Positions 28,505 through 37,677 of a DNA stretch of 64,000 bases are shown here, piece after piece. How positions within the stretch are numbered: position 1 is the first letter of the stretch; each line of letters begins with the position of its first letter. Source of the DNA: Flexithrix dorotheae DSM 6795 (GTDB taxonomy: Bacteria; Bacteroidota; Bacteroidia; Cytophagales; Flammeovirgaceae); contig NZ_KB903520.1 in assembly GCF_000379765.1 (NCBI RefSeq), forward strand, positions 248,001-312,000, read 5' to 3'. Position numbers and translations under genes: made by a program. The notes beneath the pieces are model-generated. The model saw nothing but the letters and a program-made list of their open reading frames with translations. It was not told the origin of the DNA and did no database searches.

Positions 28505-29494
28505 TCAGGAAGCAAGAATTTTCTCTATTTTTGAAAGCTCATCGCTTGTGAATGAAGTATTTTCCAGACATGCAAGACTGTTTTCTAATTGACTTACAGA
28601 ACTTGCCCCAATTAAAACTGTGGTAATTCTTTTGTCTTTCAAAATCCAGCTTAAAGCCATTTGAGCCATAGACTGTCCTCTGTTTTGGGCTATATCATTA
28701 AGTTTGGAAACCGCCTGGATTTTTTCCTCGGTAATGTCATTTTCTTGTAAAAATACTGATCTTGTGGCTCTTGATCCCTCCGGAATTCCTTTAAGGTATC
28801 GGTTCGTGAGTAAGCCTTGTTCCAGCGGAGAAAAGGGAATACAACCTACTCCATTCTTTTCCAATACATCAAGTAAACCGTCTTCCACCCACCTGTCCAT
28901 CATATTGTATCTTGGCTGATGAATTAAACAACTTGTACCAAGGTCGTTTAATATGTCAATGGCCTTTTGGGTTTGTTCAGCAGTATAATTGGAAAGACCT
29001 ACATAAAGTGCTTTTCCCTGTCTTACAATCTGATCAAGGGCTCCCATAGTTTCTTCCAAAGGAGTATTTGGATCTGGCCGGTGGGAATAAAAAATGTCTA
29101 CATAATCAAGTCCCATCCTTTTCAGGCTTTGGTCAAGGCTGGAAATCAGATATTTTTTAGATCCCCATTCTCCATAAGGTCCATCCCACATTCTGTAGCC
29201 GGCTTTACTCGAAATAATTAGTTCATCTCGGTATGGGTGCAGGTCTTGTTTTAGCATTTTTCCAAAGTTTTCTTCTGCAGAACCCGGAGGTGGACCGTAA
29301 TTATTGGCCAAATCAAAATGTGTAACGCCCAGATCGAAAGCTCTGGTTATTATGGATCTTCCATTTTCATAAGTATCTACTCCTCCGAAGTTATGCCAAA
29401 GACCGAGGGAAACACCAGGTAATAATAAACCACTTTTCCCACATCTTTTATATTCCATTTTATCATATCTGGAGGAGGCTGCTTTGTAATTCAT
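28505..29494 (-). CDS. Aldo/keto reductase, YghZ (Gpr)-like
   Basis: About 329 residues. The catalytic tetrad is visible as the D/Y of 'FDLANNYGPPPGSAEENFG', K in 'IISSKAGYRMWDGPYG' and H in 'YVDIFYSHRPD'. The 'YRMWDGPYGEWGS' insertion and 'GALDQIVRQGKALYVGLSNY' are characteristic of the YghZ/Kv-beta branch, which reduces methylglyoxal or L-glyceraldehyde 3-phosphate with NADPH. I chose the ATG at 29494 over a TTG one codon upstream. A quinone-type reductase gene is divergent at 29668, suggesting a carbonyl-detoxifying pair. Confidence 0.9.
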   Translation of the reverse strand: MNYKAASSRYDKMEYKRCGKSGLLLPGVSLGLWHNFGGVDTYENGRSIITRAFDLGVTHFDLANNYGPPPGSAEENFGKMLKQDLHPYRDELIISSKAGYRMWDGPYGEWGSKKYLISSLDQSLKRMGLDYVDIFYSHRPDPNTPLEETMGALDQIVRQGKALYVGLSNYTAEQTQKAIDILNDLGTSCLIHQPRYNMMDRWVEDGLLDVLEKNGVGCIPFSPLEQGLLTNRYLKGIPEGSRATRSVFLQENDITEEKIQAVSKLNDIAQNRGQSMAQMALSWILKDKRITTVLIGASSVSQLENSLACLENTSFTSDELSKIEKILAS

Positions 29495-29637
29495 CAATAG
29501 TTTTTTGTGAGTGAAAAATGAATGTTCAATTTAATGCATCAGCAATGATAATACAAAATTTAGTGTGGATGAATAATTCTTAATAAACTGTTCATAGAAT
29601 AAATCAGCTATTATACCTTTCGATTCAATTGGATTCT

Positions 29638-29645
29638 TATATTTG
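29638..29645 (+). promoter_or_regulatory. Possible Bacteroidota -7 box
   Basis: TATATTTG matches TAnnTTTG exactly and lies 22 bp before the reductase start codon. The best upstream -33 candidate is TTTC at 29618, with short spacing. Confidence 0.35.
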
Positions 29646-29667
29646 GGTGAATTAAATATACTTAACC

Positions 29668-30678
29668 ATGACATCAAAAAAGAACACTCAAATTATTTTC
29701 AATAAGCGACCAGTCGGTGTGCCGGATAAAGATTGTTTTAGAATTGAAGAAACAGACATTCCCGAACTTTTGGAAGGACAGGTTTTAGTTGAAGTCCATT
29801 ATTTATCGGTTGATCCATATATGAGGGGAAGGATGAATGATCGTAAATCTTATATAGCCCCATTTCAGGTAGGAGAGGTTTTAACAGGTGGTGCAGTAGG
29901 AAAAATCGTTGCATCAAAAGACCAGGCATTGAAGGAAGGAGATTATGTAATGGGAATGATGGGATGGGAAAACTTTGCTGCGGTTGCTGCTAAAGGTTTA
30001 ACCAAAGTAAACCCTGACCTTGCTCCAATAAGCACTTCTTTGGGGATTTTGGGAATGCCCGGCCTTACCGCATATTTTGGACTTTTAGAAATTGGAAAAC
30101 CTAAGGAAAAGGAAACGGTGGTTGTTTCCGGTGCTGCTGGAGCGGTAGGGACTATTGTAGGCCAGATTGCCAAAATTAAAGGTTGCAGGGTAGTAGGAAT
30201 AGCCGGATCTGATGAAAAAATTGATTACCTGAAAAATGAACTTGGATTCGATGAAGGAATCAATTACAAAACTTCTCAGAACCTAAGAGCTGACCTTAAG
30301 GCAGCATGTCCCAATGGAGTTGATGTTTATTTTGAAAATGTAGGTGGAGAAATATCTGATGCGGTTATTACACTGATTAACAATCATGCGCGAATTCCTT
30401 TATGTGGGCAGATTGCGGATTATAATTCAACGGAAATGCCTGTAGGACCCAGGTGGCAAAGTTACTTGTTAACCAGAATGGCGCTTTTACAGGGATTTTT
30501 AGTCGGTCAGTTTTCCGATAAATATGGGGAAGGCATAAAGCAATTGGCTGCCTGGCTGAAGGAAGGGAAATTAAAAAATAAGGAAAATATTGTGGAGGGA
30601 ATTGAGCAAACTCCTGATGCATTTCTGGGATTATTCAAGGGTGAAAATATTGGAAAACAACTCGTGAAAATTAAATAA
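29668..30678 (+). CDS. NADPH-dependent medium-chain oxidoreductase (CurA/PTGR-like)
   Basis: A 336-residue zinc-free medium-chain dehydrogenase/reductase. The signature 'DPYMRGRMND' near residue 55 and the cofactor loop 'VSGAAGAVGTIVGQIAKIKG' (about 153-172) are typical. 'DVYFENVGGEISDAV' and 'PLCGQIADYN' match the leukotriene B4 dehydrogenase / curcumin reductase group, which reduces alpha,beta-unsaturated ketones. It is cytoplasmic. The following barrel gene starts only 26 bp downstream, so they may be co-transcribed. Confidence 0.92.
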   Translation: MTSKKNTQIIFNKRPVGVPDKDCFRIEETDIPELLEGQVLVEVHYLSVDPYMRGRMNDRKSYIAPFQVGEVLTGGAVGKIVASKDQALKEGDYVMGMMGWENFAAVAAKGLTKVNPDLAPISTSLGILGMPGLTAYFGLLEIGKPKEKETVVVSGAAGAVGTIVGQIAKIKGCRVVGIAGSDEKIDYLKNELGFDEGINYKTSQNLRADLKAACPNGVDVYFENVGGEISDAVITLINNHARIPLCGQIADYNSTEMPVGPRWQSYLLTRMALLQGFLVGQFSDKYGEGIKQLAAWLKEGKLKNKENIVEGIEQTPDAFLGLFKGENIGKQLVKIK

Positions 30679-30704
30679 AAATTACCTTTTACAATCAGTT
30701 ATTA

Positions 30705-31799
30705 ATGCTACTTCAAATGTTAAAATTCAGGAGTCCCATCCTGCTTTTTTTGTTGTTTTTTGTATTCGGATTTCAACATTTTACAAATGCACAGGGCTTA
30801 CCTTCCGGAAGTGGAGGAGTAAAATCAGATAGGGATTTTAGTTTTGTTCCTATTCCATATATCAATTATAGTCGGTCTGTGGGGTTTTCTATGGGAGCCA
30901 TCCCTATGGCTATGTACAATCTCAGTAAAAAGGATACCATTTCACCCTCCTCAATATCTGGTTTAATTGGTATGTATACCACAAATGATTCCTGGTTTTT
31001 AATGGGTTTCAATCGGTTTTACCTTAAAGAGGATACATGGAGGGTAACCGCAGCCGGAGGTTTAGGATCAATTAATTTTCAGTTTTTCCTTGACGCACCC
31101 ATTGGAGGTTATATCGATTACAATACTCAGGCAGACTTTGTTTTCCTGGAGGTTCAAAGAAAAATTAAAGGGAAATTATATGGGGGAGTCCATTATGTTT
31201 ACACCAAATTTAATTCTGCTTTGAAGGAGGGGCCAGAAGGCTCCAAAAAGACTACTCAAAATGGGGTGGGTTTCAAGTTTTCGTTTGATAAAAGAAATGA
31301 TGTTTATTACCCCACCTCCGGAATGATTTCAGAAATAGACTGGAATTCTTATCCCAGCTTTTTAAGTAACGATTCTCATGCTAATAAAGTAGAAATTTCT
31401 CATAATCAATATTGGAAAATAAAGGATAGGAGGGATGTACTGGCGGCTCGGTTTTATACAGGGTTTGGTATTGGGGATTTGGTATTTGAGCAACAATTTA
31501 TAGTGGGCAGAGAAGATATTAGAGGATATTCCCAGGGTAAATTTAGAGGAAATGGCATGATAGCTTTACAAGGAGAATACAGATTTAATTTTCATGAAAA
31601 ACTTGGTGCTGTAGGCTTTTTCGGGTTGGCAAGTGTTTTTGATGGAATAAATGAAGTGGATAATGAAACAATTTTACCCGGATTTGGTTGCGGACTGAGA
31701 TACCTTGTCTTTCCAAAAAATAAAATGAATGCCGGGATTGATATTGCAAAAGGAAAGGATGATTGGGGGTTTTATTTTAGAGTTGGAGAAGCTTTTTAA
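30705..31799 (+). CDS. Outer-membrane BamA/TamA-type barrel without POTRA domains
   Basis: A 364-residue protein with a signal peptide ending near NAQG. There is no POTRA region and the whole mature chain is barrel-like. The hallmark segment 'FIVGREDIRGYSQGKFRGNG' (VRGF/Y-type L6 loop) and 'DKRNDVYYPTSGMISEI' show it belongs to the Omp85 superfamily. Such short forms are found near enzymes and may form simple pores or export patches; function not known. It is probably transcribed with the preceding reductase. Confidence 0.82.
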   Translation: MLLQMLKFRSPILLFLLFFVFGFQHFTNAQGLPSGSGGVKSDRDFSFVPIPYINYSRSVGFSMGAIPMAMYNLSKKDTISPSSISGLIGMYTTNDSWFLMGFNRFYLKEDTWRVTAAGGLGSINFQFFLDAPIGGYIDYNTQADFVFLEVQRKIKGKLYGGVHYVYTKFNSALKEGPEGSKKTTQNGVGFKFSFDKRNDVYYPTSGMISEIDWNSYPSFLSNDSHANKVEISHNQYWKIKDRRDVLAARFYTGFGIGDLVFEQQFIVGREDIRGYSQGKFRGNGMIALQGEYRFNFHEKLGAVGFFGLASVFDGINEVDNETILPGFGCGLRYLVFPKNKMNAGIDIAKGKDDWGFYFRVGEAF

Positions 31800-31873
31800 T
31801 GTTTTTTTTCTGTTAGTTGTGTGTGTTATACCAGTTTTTTTGAATTTCAGAACCAAGTTTTTTTTAACTATAA

Positions 31874-33433
31874 ATGGAAGTAACAGAGTTTTTTCAAAAA
31901 CTTTTTGATACCTCTGATTTTCCTGCAAGGTGGCATTGTGGAAAATGGAGTGATTTTCATGGATGGCTTTATATAGGCAGTAACCTGGCAATTTGGGCTT
32001 CATATTTTGCCATACCCTTGCTGATGGTAAAAGTGATCGCTCAGCGAAAGGATTTGCCTTTTCGAAAAATATTCTTACTGTTTGTTGCCTTTATCCTCTT
32101 TTGTGGAACTACTCATTTTATCGATGCCTTAATTTTTTGGGTGCCTGTTTACCGTTTTAATGCACTGTTTTTGTCGGGTACGGCAATTGTTTCATGGGCC
32201 ACTGCCTTTTACCTGTATAAAGTGATGCCTAAAGCCTTTGCCCTTAAAACTCCAACGGAGCTGGAAAGGGTAGTGCTTGAGAAAACTGAAGAATTAAAGG
32301 AAGCATACAAAAAGCTGGAAGAAAGAGAAAGACAGTTTAAGGCGCTTGTCAATAATAATCCTGATATCATTGGGCATTTGGGAAGTGATCTTAAACTAAA
32401 GTTTATTAATGATTCGGTAAAAAAAATATCTGGGAAAGATTCCAAGCACTATATTGGAAAATCGTTGATGGATTTGGAATATCCCACGAAAATGAAGGTA
32501 AATTATAGCAATGTAGTGGAAATGGCCATCAGGAATAAATCCATTGAAACTTATGAATCCGAAGACTGGTCTCCTGATCAGGGAAGAGAATACTTTAAGA
32601 TTTCGATTGTTCCTATTATTAATGGAGAACAGGAGGTGAAAGATGTTCTTACTGTGGCCAGAAATATTACCCCTCTGAAAATTGCCGAATTTCAACTGAA
32701 AGAAAAAATAAGTCAGTTGGAGGTGCTTTCAAGGAACATAGAAAACAAAAAAAATCGGCTGGAAAGTTTTGCTTATATCGTTTCTCATAACCTGAGGTCT
32801 CCTTTGGCCACCCTTGAAGCAATTGCTGAATTAAGGAAAATTTCCACCTCAGAGGAAGAGCAAAAACTCTATCAACAAAAATCAGAGGAGCTCATTGCCA
32901 AATTATCTCAAACTGTATCTGATCTTACAGAAATTATTAAAATTAATCTGGAACAGGATGTAAAGAAGGAAGTCAATAATTTTGAACATGTCTTACTCAA
33001 TTTAAGAGATTTACTTTCGGTACAGTTGAAAGAAAGTAATGCAGAAATTATAGCTGATTTTAGCAAATGTTCATCTATTTATTATCCCAAAGCTTATTTG
33101 GAAAGTATCCTTCAGAATTTAATTACTAATGCTATAAAATACCGGCCAAATGATAGAAACCCTGTAATTAAATTAACCACCAAAGCTACTTCTAAAGGCG
33201 TTATGCTTACTTGCCAGGATAATGGGTTAGGAATTGACCTGGAGAAATACGGGGATAAAATTTTCCAGCTTCATAAAACTTTCCATGGGAATAAAGATGC
33301 GAGAGGGGTGGGGTTATTCATTACCAGAAATCAAATTGAATCTTTTGGCGGAGAAATAAAAGTTGAAAGTAAAGTGGAGGAAGGTACTAAATTTTTTATT
33401 TACTTTGGGGAAGAGTCAATTCCAAAGACTTAA
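31874..33433 (+). CDS. Ethylene-receptor-like PAS histidine kinase
   Basis: A 519-residue sensor. Residues about 18-118 hold three membrane helices that closely resemble the ethylene-binding domain of plant and cyanobacterial ETR1 receptors. 'NLAIWASYFAIPLL' corresponds to helix 1, and 'FILFCGTTHFIDAL' carries C77 and H81, equivalent to the copper ligands C65 and H69. The equivalent of ETR1 D25 is N37, with exactly the same 40-residue spacing to the cysteine. A PAS domain (about 150-270), HisKA with H305 ('FAYIVSHNLRSPLA') and an ATPase domain ('ITNAIKYRPNDR', 'GLGIDLEKYGDKI', 'GVGLFITRNQIESFG') follow. There is no receiver domain. Whether it binds ethylene is open. Confidence 0.88.
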   Translation: MEVTEFFQKLFDTSDFPARWHCGKWSDFHGWLYIGSNLAIWASYFAIPLLMVKVIAQRKDLPFRKIFLLFVAFILFCGTTHFIDALIFWVPVYRFNALFLSGTAIVSWATAFYLYKVMPKAFALKTPTELERVVLEKTEELKEAYKKLEERERQFKALVNNNPDIIGHLGSDLKLKFINDSVKKISGKDSKHYIGKSLMDLEYPTKMKVNYSNVVEMAIRNKSIETYESEDWSPDQGREYFKISIVPIINGEQEVKDVLTVARNITPLKIAEFQLKEKISQLEVLSRNIENKKNRLESFAYIVSHNLRSPLATLEAIAELRKISTSEEEQKLYQQKSEELIAKLSQTVSDLTEIIKINLEQDVKKEVNNFEHVLLNLRDLLSVQLKESNAEIIADFSKCSSIYYPKAYLESILQNLITNAIKYRPNDRNPVIKLTTKATSKGVMLTCQDNGLGIDLEKYGDKIFQLHKTFHGNKDARGVGLFITRNQIESFGGEIKVESKVEEGTKFFIYFGEESIPKT

Positions 33434-33464
33434 AGTGTACTACTTATTTTTACTAAATTGATAA

Positions 33465-34937
33465 ATGAAAATGATGATCTCCCCACGGAAAATGGGCTTC
33501 CCAATTTTTTACCTTATTTTTTGTTTTTTTTTCCCCTCACTTACTTTTGCACAGCAGCCTAACTTTGTAATCATCATTGGAGATGACATTAGCTGGAATG
33601 ATTACGGATGTTACGGAAATACTGCAATAAGAACCCCCGAAGTTGATCAACTGGCAAGTGGTGGAATTGCCTTCACCAATACCTTTCTTACAGCAAGTTC
33701 ATGTAGTCCCAGTAGATGCAGTATCATGTCAGGGCGATACCCCCATAATACCGGAGCGGCAGAATTACATACACCTTTACCTGAAGGTATGCCTACAATT
33801 GCCGGAGAATTGAAAAAAGGTGGATATTATACGGCTGCTGCCGGAAAATGGCATATGGGAGAAAATATTAAACCTGATTTCGACAGAATTGAAGGCCCAG
33901 GGAATTCTGGAGGAGAAGGCACCTGGTTGCCGGTTTTACAGGAAAGACCAAAAGATAAACCATTTTTTATGTGGCTGGCATCTTTGGATGCGCATAGAAT
34001 ATGGCATGCCGATGATTGGGGAGAACCTCACAAACCTGAAAATGTCATTGTTCCGGGATACCTTGCTGATACTCCTGAAACCCGCCAGGATTTGGCCTCT
34101 TATTACAATGAAGTTTCCAGGATGGATTTCTATGTAGGGGAAGTGAAAAAGGAATTGGAAAAACAGGGTGTATTAGACAACACCATAATAATTGTAATGG
34201 CCGATAATGGCATGCCATTTCCAAGAAGTAAAACCAGGGTTTACGACAGTGGAATGAAAACGCCATTTGTGGTTTTCTGGCCCAAGGGAATTAGCCCTAA
34301 AGGTGTAAAATCCAATTCCTTAATAAGTGTAATTGATATTGCTCCGACATTTGTAGAACTTGCTGGATTGAAATCTCCCGATTCATTTCAGGGAAAAAGT
34401 TTTGCAGAAGTTCTTAAAAAACCTGATAAAGAATTCAGGCGATTTGTTTTCTCTGAACACAATTGGCACGATTACGAATCCCATGAAAGGATGGTAAGAT
34501 CGAAGGATTTTTTATATGTTTTAAATTCCCGACCTCAATTTCCCAATGGAGGACCTGCAGATTCTAAATCCAGTCCTGCCCAACATGCATTAAATGACTT
34601 GAGGGACAAAGGATTATTGTCCCCGGCTCAGGCTGATGTTTTTATTACACCTAGGCCATTTGAAGAATTATTTGATGTAAACCGGGACCCGAACCAATTC
34701 AATAATATTGCCTCATTGGAAGAATATCAGGAAGTGCTGAAAGATTACAGGTTTATTCTCAATGAATGGAGGGTGTTGACAAAAGACAATACTCCCGGGG
34801 AATTAACCAAAGATGGGTTTGACAGGGAAACTGGACGATTGCTCGAAAATGTTCCTAAATTTAATGAAGTGCCCAGGGGGGAAATGCCCGGGGTAAAATC
34901 AGGAGGATTGGAGTCTAATGCCAAACCGGGGTTTTAA
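33465..34937 (+). CDS. Secreted arylsulfatase-family sulfatase
   Basis: A 490-residue sulfatase with a signal peptide (ends FAQ). The formylglycine site is C80-S-P-S-R84 ('TASSCSPSRCSIMSGRYPHN'), the cysteine-type motif that needs a maturation enzyme. D40 and D41 ('IIIGDDISWND') and 'MADNGMPFPRSKTRVYDSGM' supply calcium ligands and the catalytic region, and 'AAGKWHMG' the substrate-side lysine/histidine. The overall layout resembles heparan N-sulfatase-like members of S1 family sulfatases. Such enzymes release sulfate from algal or host polysaccharides. No maturase or glycoside hydrolase gene is adjacent. Confidence 0.92.
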   Translation: MKMMISPRKMGFPIFYLIFCFFFPSLTFAQQPNFVIIIGDDISWNDYGCYGNTAIRTPEVDQLASGGIAFTNTFLTASSCSPSRCSIMSGRYPHNTGAAELHTPLPEGMPTIAGELKKGGYYTAAAGKWHMGENIKPDFDRIEGPGNSGGEGTWLPVLQERPKDKPFFMWLASLDAHRIWHADDWGEPHKPENVIVPGYLADTPETRQDLASYYNEVSRMDFYVGEVKKELEKQGVLDNTIIIVMADNGMPFPRSKTRVYDSGMKTPFVVFWPKGISPKGVKSNSLISVIDIAPTFVELAGLKSPDSFQGKSFAEVLKKPDKEFRRFVFSEHNWHDYESHERMVRSKDFLYVLNSRPQFPNGGPADSKSSPAQHALNDLRDKGLLSPAQADVFITPRPFEELFDVNRDPNQFNNIASLEEYQEVLKDYRFILNEWRVLTKDNTPGELTKDGFDRETGRLLENVPKFNEVPRGEMPGVKSGGLESNAKPGF

Positions 34938-34945
34938 GATTTTGA

Positions 34946-34980
34946 AAATGGGTGTTGAATGATTTAACACCCGTTTTTTT
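34946..34980 (+). terminator. Rho-independent terminator, sulfatase gene
   Basis: The stem GGGTGTT (34950-34956) pairs with AACACCC (34966-34972) and is followed by GTTTTTTT. It lies between the convergent sulfatase and DUF5103 genes. Confidence 0.85.
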
Positions 34981-34981
34981 A

Positions 34982-36298
34982 TTATCTCATAAAATTATAA
35001 GAATGGTAACCAACTACCCTGTCGCCACGGCTGCCATATCCTCTGTAATAAACAATTACATCATATTCATTTTCCGTTTGGGAATGGCTTCCTTCAAAAT
35101 AAACCTCATTTCTTGCCTTACTTTTAGGGTCCAGTAAGGTGTACATATAATCATACCTTCCCTGTTTAAGCAGTATGTTTCCGGTATATCCTCCCAGCCC
35201 TCTTGAATATTCCAGCCTGTTTTCATCAGTGAGTTGGTAGTTGTTAAATCCACCAATTACATAAACCTGTTTGCCGGGTACTTCATCCGACAGCATGGTG
35301 AAATTGACAAAAGCATAATCCCCTTCAGTTCCTCCACGGCCAGTTTCTCTGTTAATGGTAAAAAAACGTCCGTTATAGTCCGGATTCACATTTTGTGAAT
35401 TGTATACAAATCCTTTTCTGGTTTTTTCCGGATATAACTGGACTTTATTTATTTGTGGGTTTCTCAAAACAGTTTTTACCCCAAAACCTGAAAAGTTAAA
35501 ACTAAAATCGAAAAACCTGAATTCATTTAAACCTTCAAAAGTATTTTCTTCATTAAAATATTGATAATCAAGTACTTTTTGAAATTCTTTCACAAACAGG
35601 GGTTTTAAATCGGTAATGGCATTGTCCCAACGATAGTTTTGTCTAAGTACTACCTTTACATTTTCCTGCGGCATTTCCAATGGGAAATTTCCATAACTTA
35701 CATTAAATTTTACCTGCTGAAACCGTCTGGCTTCGGCTCCTCCTACGTACTCTTCTACAGTAATTCCTACACCCACAAAATCTTCATATACAATAAACCT
35801 TTTGGAAAGAATGAGGTCTTTATCATCTGTTCCCCGGTAAACGACCAGCAAATAATTTCCGGATTTTTTTACCTGTGGTAACTGAAACATATAGTGGACA
35901 TAAGGTAATTTGGTATTTAAGGAATACTCAAAATTTAAGATATTGAACTCATTATATTGAAATAAATATTCAGCTGAATTGTACTGAGAGGGCGACCAGT
36001 CGAAATTACAATGGATGAGTTTTACTTTATAATCATCAGTATCATCTGTAATATCATCAAATTCCAAAACCAATGAAGAAATATTACTTATGGGTACAAT
36101 GGCCGGAATCAATTTGTCTCCCGACAGGGCAATTCTGGGATATAAAACAACCGACCTGATGTAATTCTCATAAACAAAGTCATCATAAATCAGCGTTTTT
36201 TCAACTGGTTTTTCCAATACATCATATAAATCCTGACCTTGTGAAAATTGTATTGTAATAAATAAAGTAAACAGCAGAAGATTAAAGCGAAGAATCAT
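34982..36298 (-). CDS. Type IX secretion system Plug protein (DUF5103)
   Basis: A 438-residue exported protein (signal peptide ends FSQGQ). The first 130 residues carry the DUF5103 hallmark 'KLIHCNFDWSPSQYNSAEYL' and 'LNFEYSLNTKLPYVHYMFQL'; the rest is beta-sandwich. In Flavobacterium the DUF5103 protein plugs the SprA translocon of the type IX secretion system. I assign this one on sequence pattern. No SprA or PorV gene is in the window. A PorE-like gene at 23522 is in the same region of the chromosome. A copy of the dispersed motif lies 128 bp upstream. Confidence 0.85.
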   Translation of the reverse strand: MILRFNLLLFTLFITIQFSQGQDLYDVLEKPVEKTLIYDDFVYENYIRSVVLYPRIALSGDKLIPAIVPISNISSLVLEFDDITDDTDDYKVKLIHCNFDWSPSQYNSAEYLFQYNEFNILNFEYSLNTKLPYVHYMFQLPQVKKSGNYLLVVYRGTDDKDLILSKRFIVYEDFVGVGITVEEYVGGAEARRFQQVKFNVSYGNFPLEMPQENVKVVLRQNYRWDNAITDLKPLFVKEFQKVLDYQYFNEENTFEGLNEFRFFDFSFNFSGFGVKTVLRNPQINKVQLYPEKTRKGFVYNSQNVNPDYNGRFFTINRETGRGGTEGDYAFVNFTMLSDEVPGKQVYVIGGFNNYQLTDENRLEYSRGLGGYTGNILLKQGRYDYMYTLLDPKSKARNEVYFEGSHSQTENEYDVIVYYRGYGSRGDRVVGYHSYNFMR

Positions 36299-36666
36299 TA
36301 ATTTGTTTTTAGCAAAAACACCATTTATTATTAAGGGAATGATGTTTATAGTGTTTTGAATATTTAATTGGAAACTTAATGAAATTTATTCAATGATTTG
36401 AAAAAAAATAAATATATTCAAATTTGACACAACTAATTGGGAATGAGATGATATTCCTCAAAATTCAATTATACCCAGTAATTCCCAATATGATAAAAAA
36501 GCTGTTCCAACAGGAGCTTCATTTTTGCAACCCTGAATCGCGATTTATCCAAGGTTTCTACTGAAGATCTTGCTGAGAAAAAGTGGTTTTTATGGTTCAT
36601 TGGAGAATACTGAATTATACCTGTACTTAACTCGAAAAATAAACAACTTAATCAATAACAGCAAAA
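36299..36666. other. 368-bp divergent intergenic region
   Basis: No gene. It contains the dispersed motif at 36426-36450 and a run of A/T-rich DNA. Both the Plug gene and the tryptophan dioxygenase gene must have their promoters here. Confidence 0.5.
36426..36450 (-). repeat. Dispersed 25-bp intergenic motif, copy 4
   Basis: It matches the reference copy at 23 of 25 positions. It continues into ATTTGAATATATTTA, which is also found next to copy 5. Confidence 0.55.
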
Positions 36667-37629
36667 ATGGACAAGTCGGAGATCGATCCAAAAATTCTGG
36701 ATCAATTAGAAAAGCTTAGGCAGAAGTATGATGTGATGGGGCAGGATCTTTCGTCCTATCTGGATGGATTGCTTTATGCCAATTATTTAAATTATTGGGA
36801 TTACATTCATCTGGATACACTTTTGAGCTTGCAAAATCCCAAAACAGATTTTCCCGATGAAAATATTTTCATTATTTATCATCAGATGACGGAGCTTAAT
36901 TTTAAGCTGGTACTTCTGGAAATGGAGCAAATTGCCAATAAACCTCAGATTAAGGAAGAATTTTTTGTGGCAAGGTTGCAAAGAGTCAACAGATATTTCC
37001 AAATGCTGACTAATTCATTTGATATCATGGTGGATGGGATGGATAAAGATCAGTTTTTGAAATTTCGGATGTCTCTATTGCCCTCAAGTGGTTTTCAGTC
37101 CGCTCAATACAGAATGATCGAAATTTGTGCTACCGATTTTAAAAATCTGGTTTCAAAAGAATTTAGAGATGAACTAACTCCGGCCACTCCAGTGGAAGAA
37201 ATGTACAAAAACATTTACTGGAAACAGGGAGCTACTGAATTAGCTACAGGAAAGAAAACGCTTACACTTAAAAAGTTTGAGGAGAAATATTCTAAGGAAT
37301 TAATTGAATTAGCAGCTAAATACAGGGGATGTAATTTATGGGCCATCTACAAAAACCATTTTTTTCATTCCGACCGGAAAGAAGAAATAATTAAAGAATT
37401 GAGAAAATTCGATATTCTGGTGAATGTAAACTGGCCACTTTCTCACTTCAAGTCGGCAGTCAGGTATTTACAGAAAGATCCTGAGGTAATTTCGGCTACT
37501 GGTGGAACTAATTGGCAAAAATACCTGCCGCCAAGATTTCAGTTGAGGATTTTTTACCCTGAATTGTGGTCCAAGGAAGAATTGAAAAATTGGGGAAAAA
37601 AATTTGTAGTTATGGAGGATCTAAATTGA
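36667..37629 (+). CDS. kynA: Tryptophan 2,3-dioxygenase
   Basis: A 320-residue heme enzyme that opens the indole ring of L-tryptophan to N-formylkynurenine, the first step of the kynurenine pathway. The N-terminal 'YANYLNYWDYIHLDTLLSLQ', the substrate-side H72 in 'YHQMTELNFK', the probable proximal heme histidine H260 in 'WPLSHFKSAVRYL' and the 'ATGGTNWQKYLPP' loop (T278-T281 region) are all present. It is monocistronic and ends in a strong terminator. No other kynurenine gene is adjacent. Confidence 0.93.
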   Translation: MDKSEIDPKILDQLEKLRQKYDVMGQDLSSYLDGLLYANYLNYWDYIHLDTLLSLQNPKTDFPDENIFIIYHQMTELNFKLVLLEMEQIANKPQIKEEFFVARLQRVNRYFQMLTNSFDIMVDGMDKDQFLKFRMSLLPSSGFQSAQYRMIEICATDFKNLVSKEFRDELTPATPVEEMYKNIYWKQGATELATGKKTLTLKKFEEKYSKELIELAAKYRGCNLWAIYKNHFFHSDRKEEIIKELRKFDILVNVNWPLSHFKSAVRYLQKDPEVISATGGTNWQKYLPPRFQLRIFYPELWSKEELKNWGKKFVVMEDLN

Positions 37630-37630
37630 A

Positions 37631-37657
37631 AAAAGCCGCATTGAGCGGCTTTTTTAT
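37631..37657 (+). terminator. Rho-independent terminator, kynA
   Basis: The stem AAAAGCCGC/GCGGCTTTT (37631-37639 with 37645-37653) begins right after the stop codon and is followed by T-rich DNA. Confidence 0.9.
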
Positions 37658-37677
37658 TTTTTTTTAGAGGGCAAAAA

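Noticed and set aside
33465-34937. A type IX secretion cargo sulfatase
   Set aside because: The C-terminus lacks a recognisable sorting domain.
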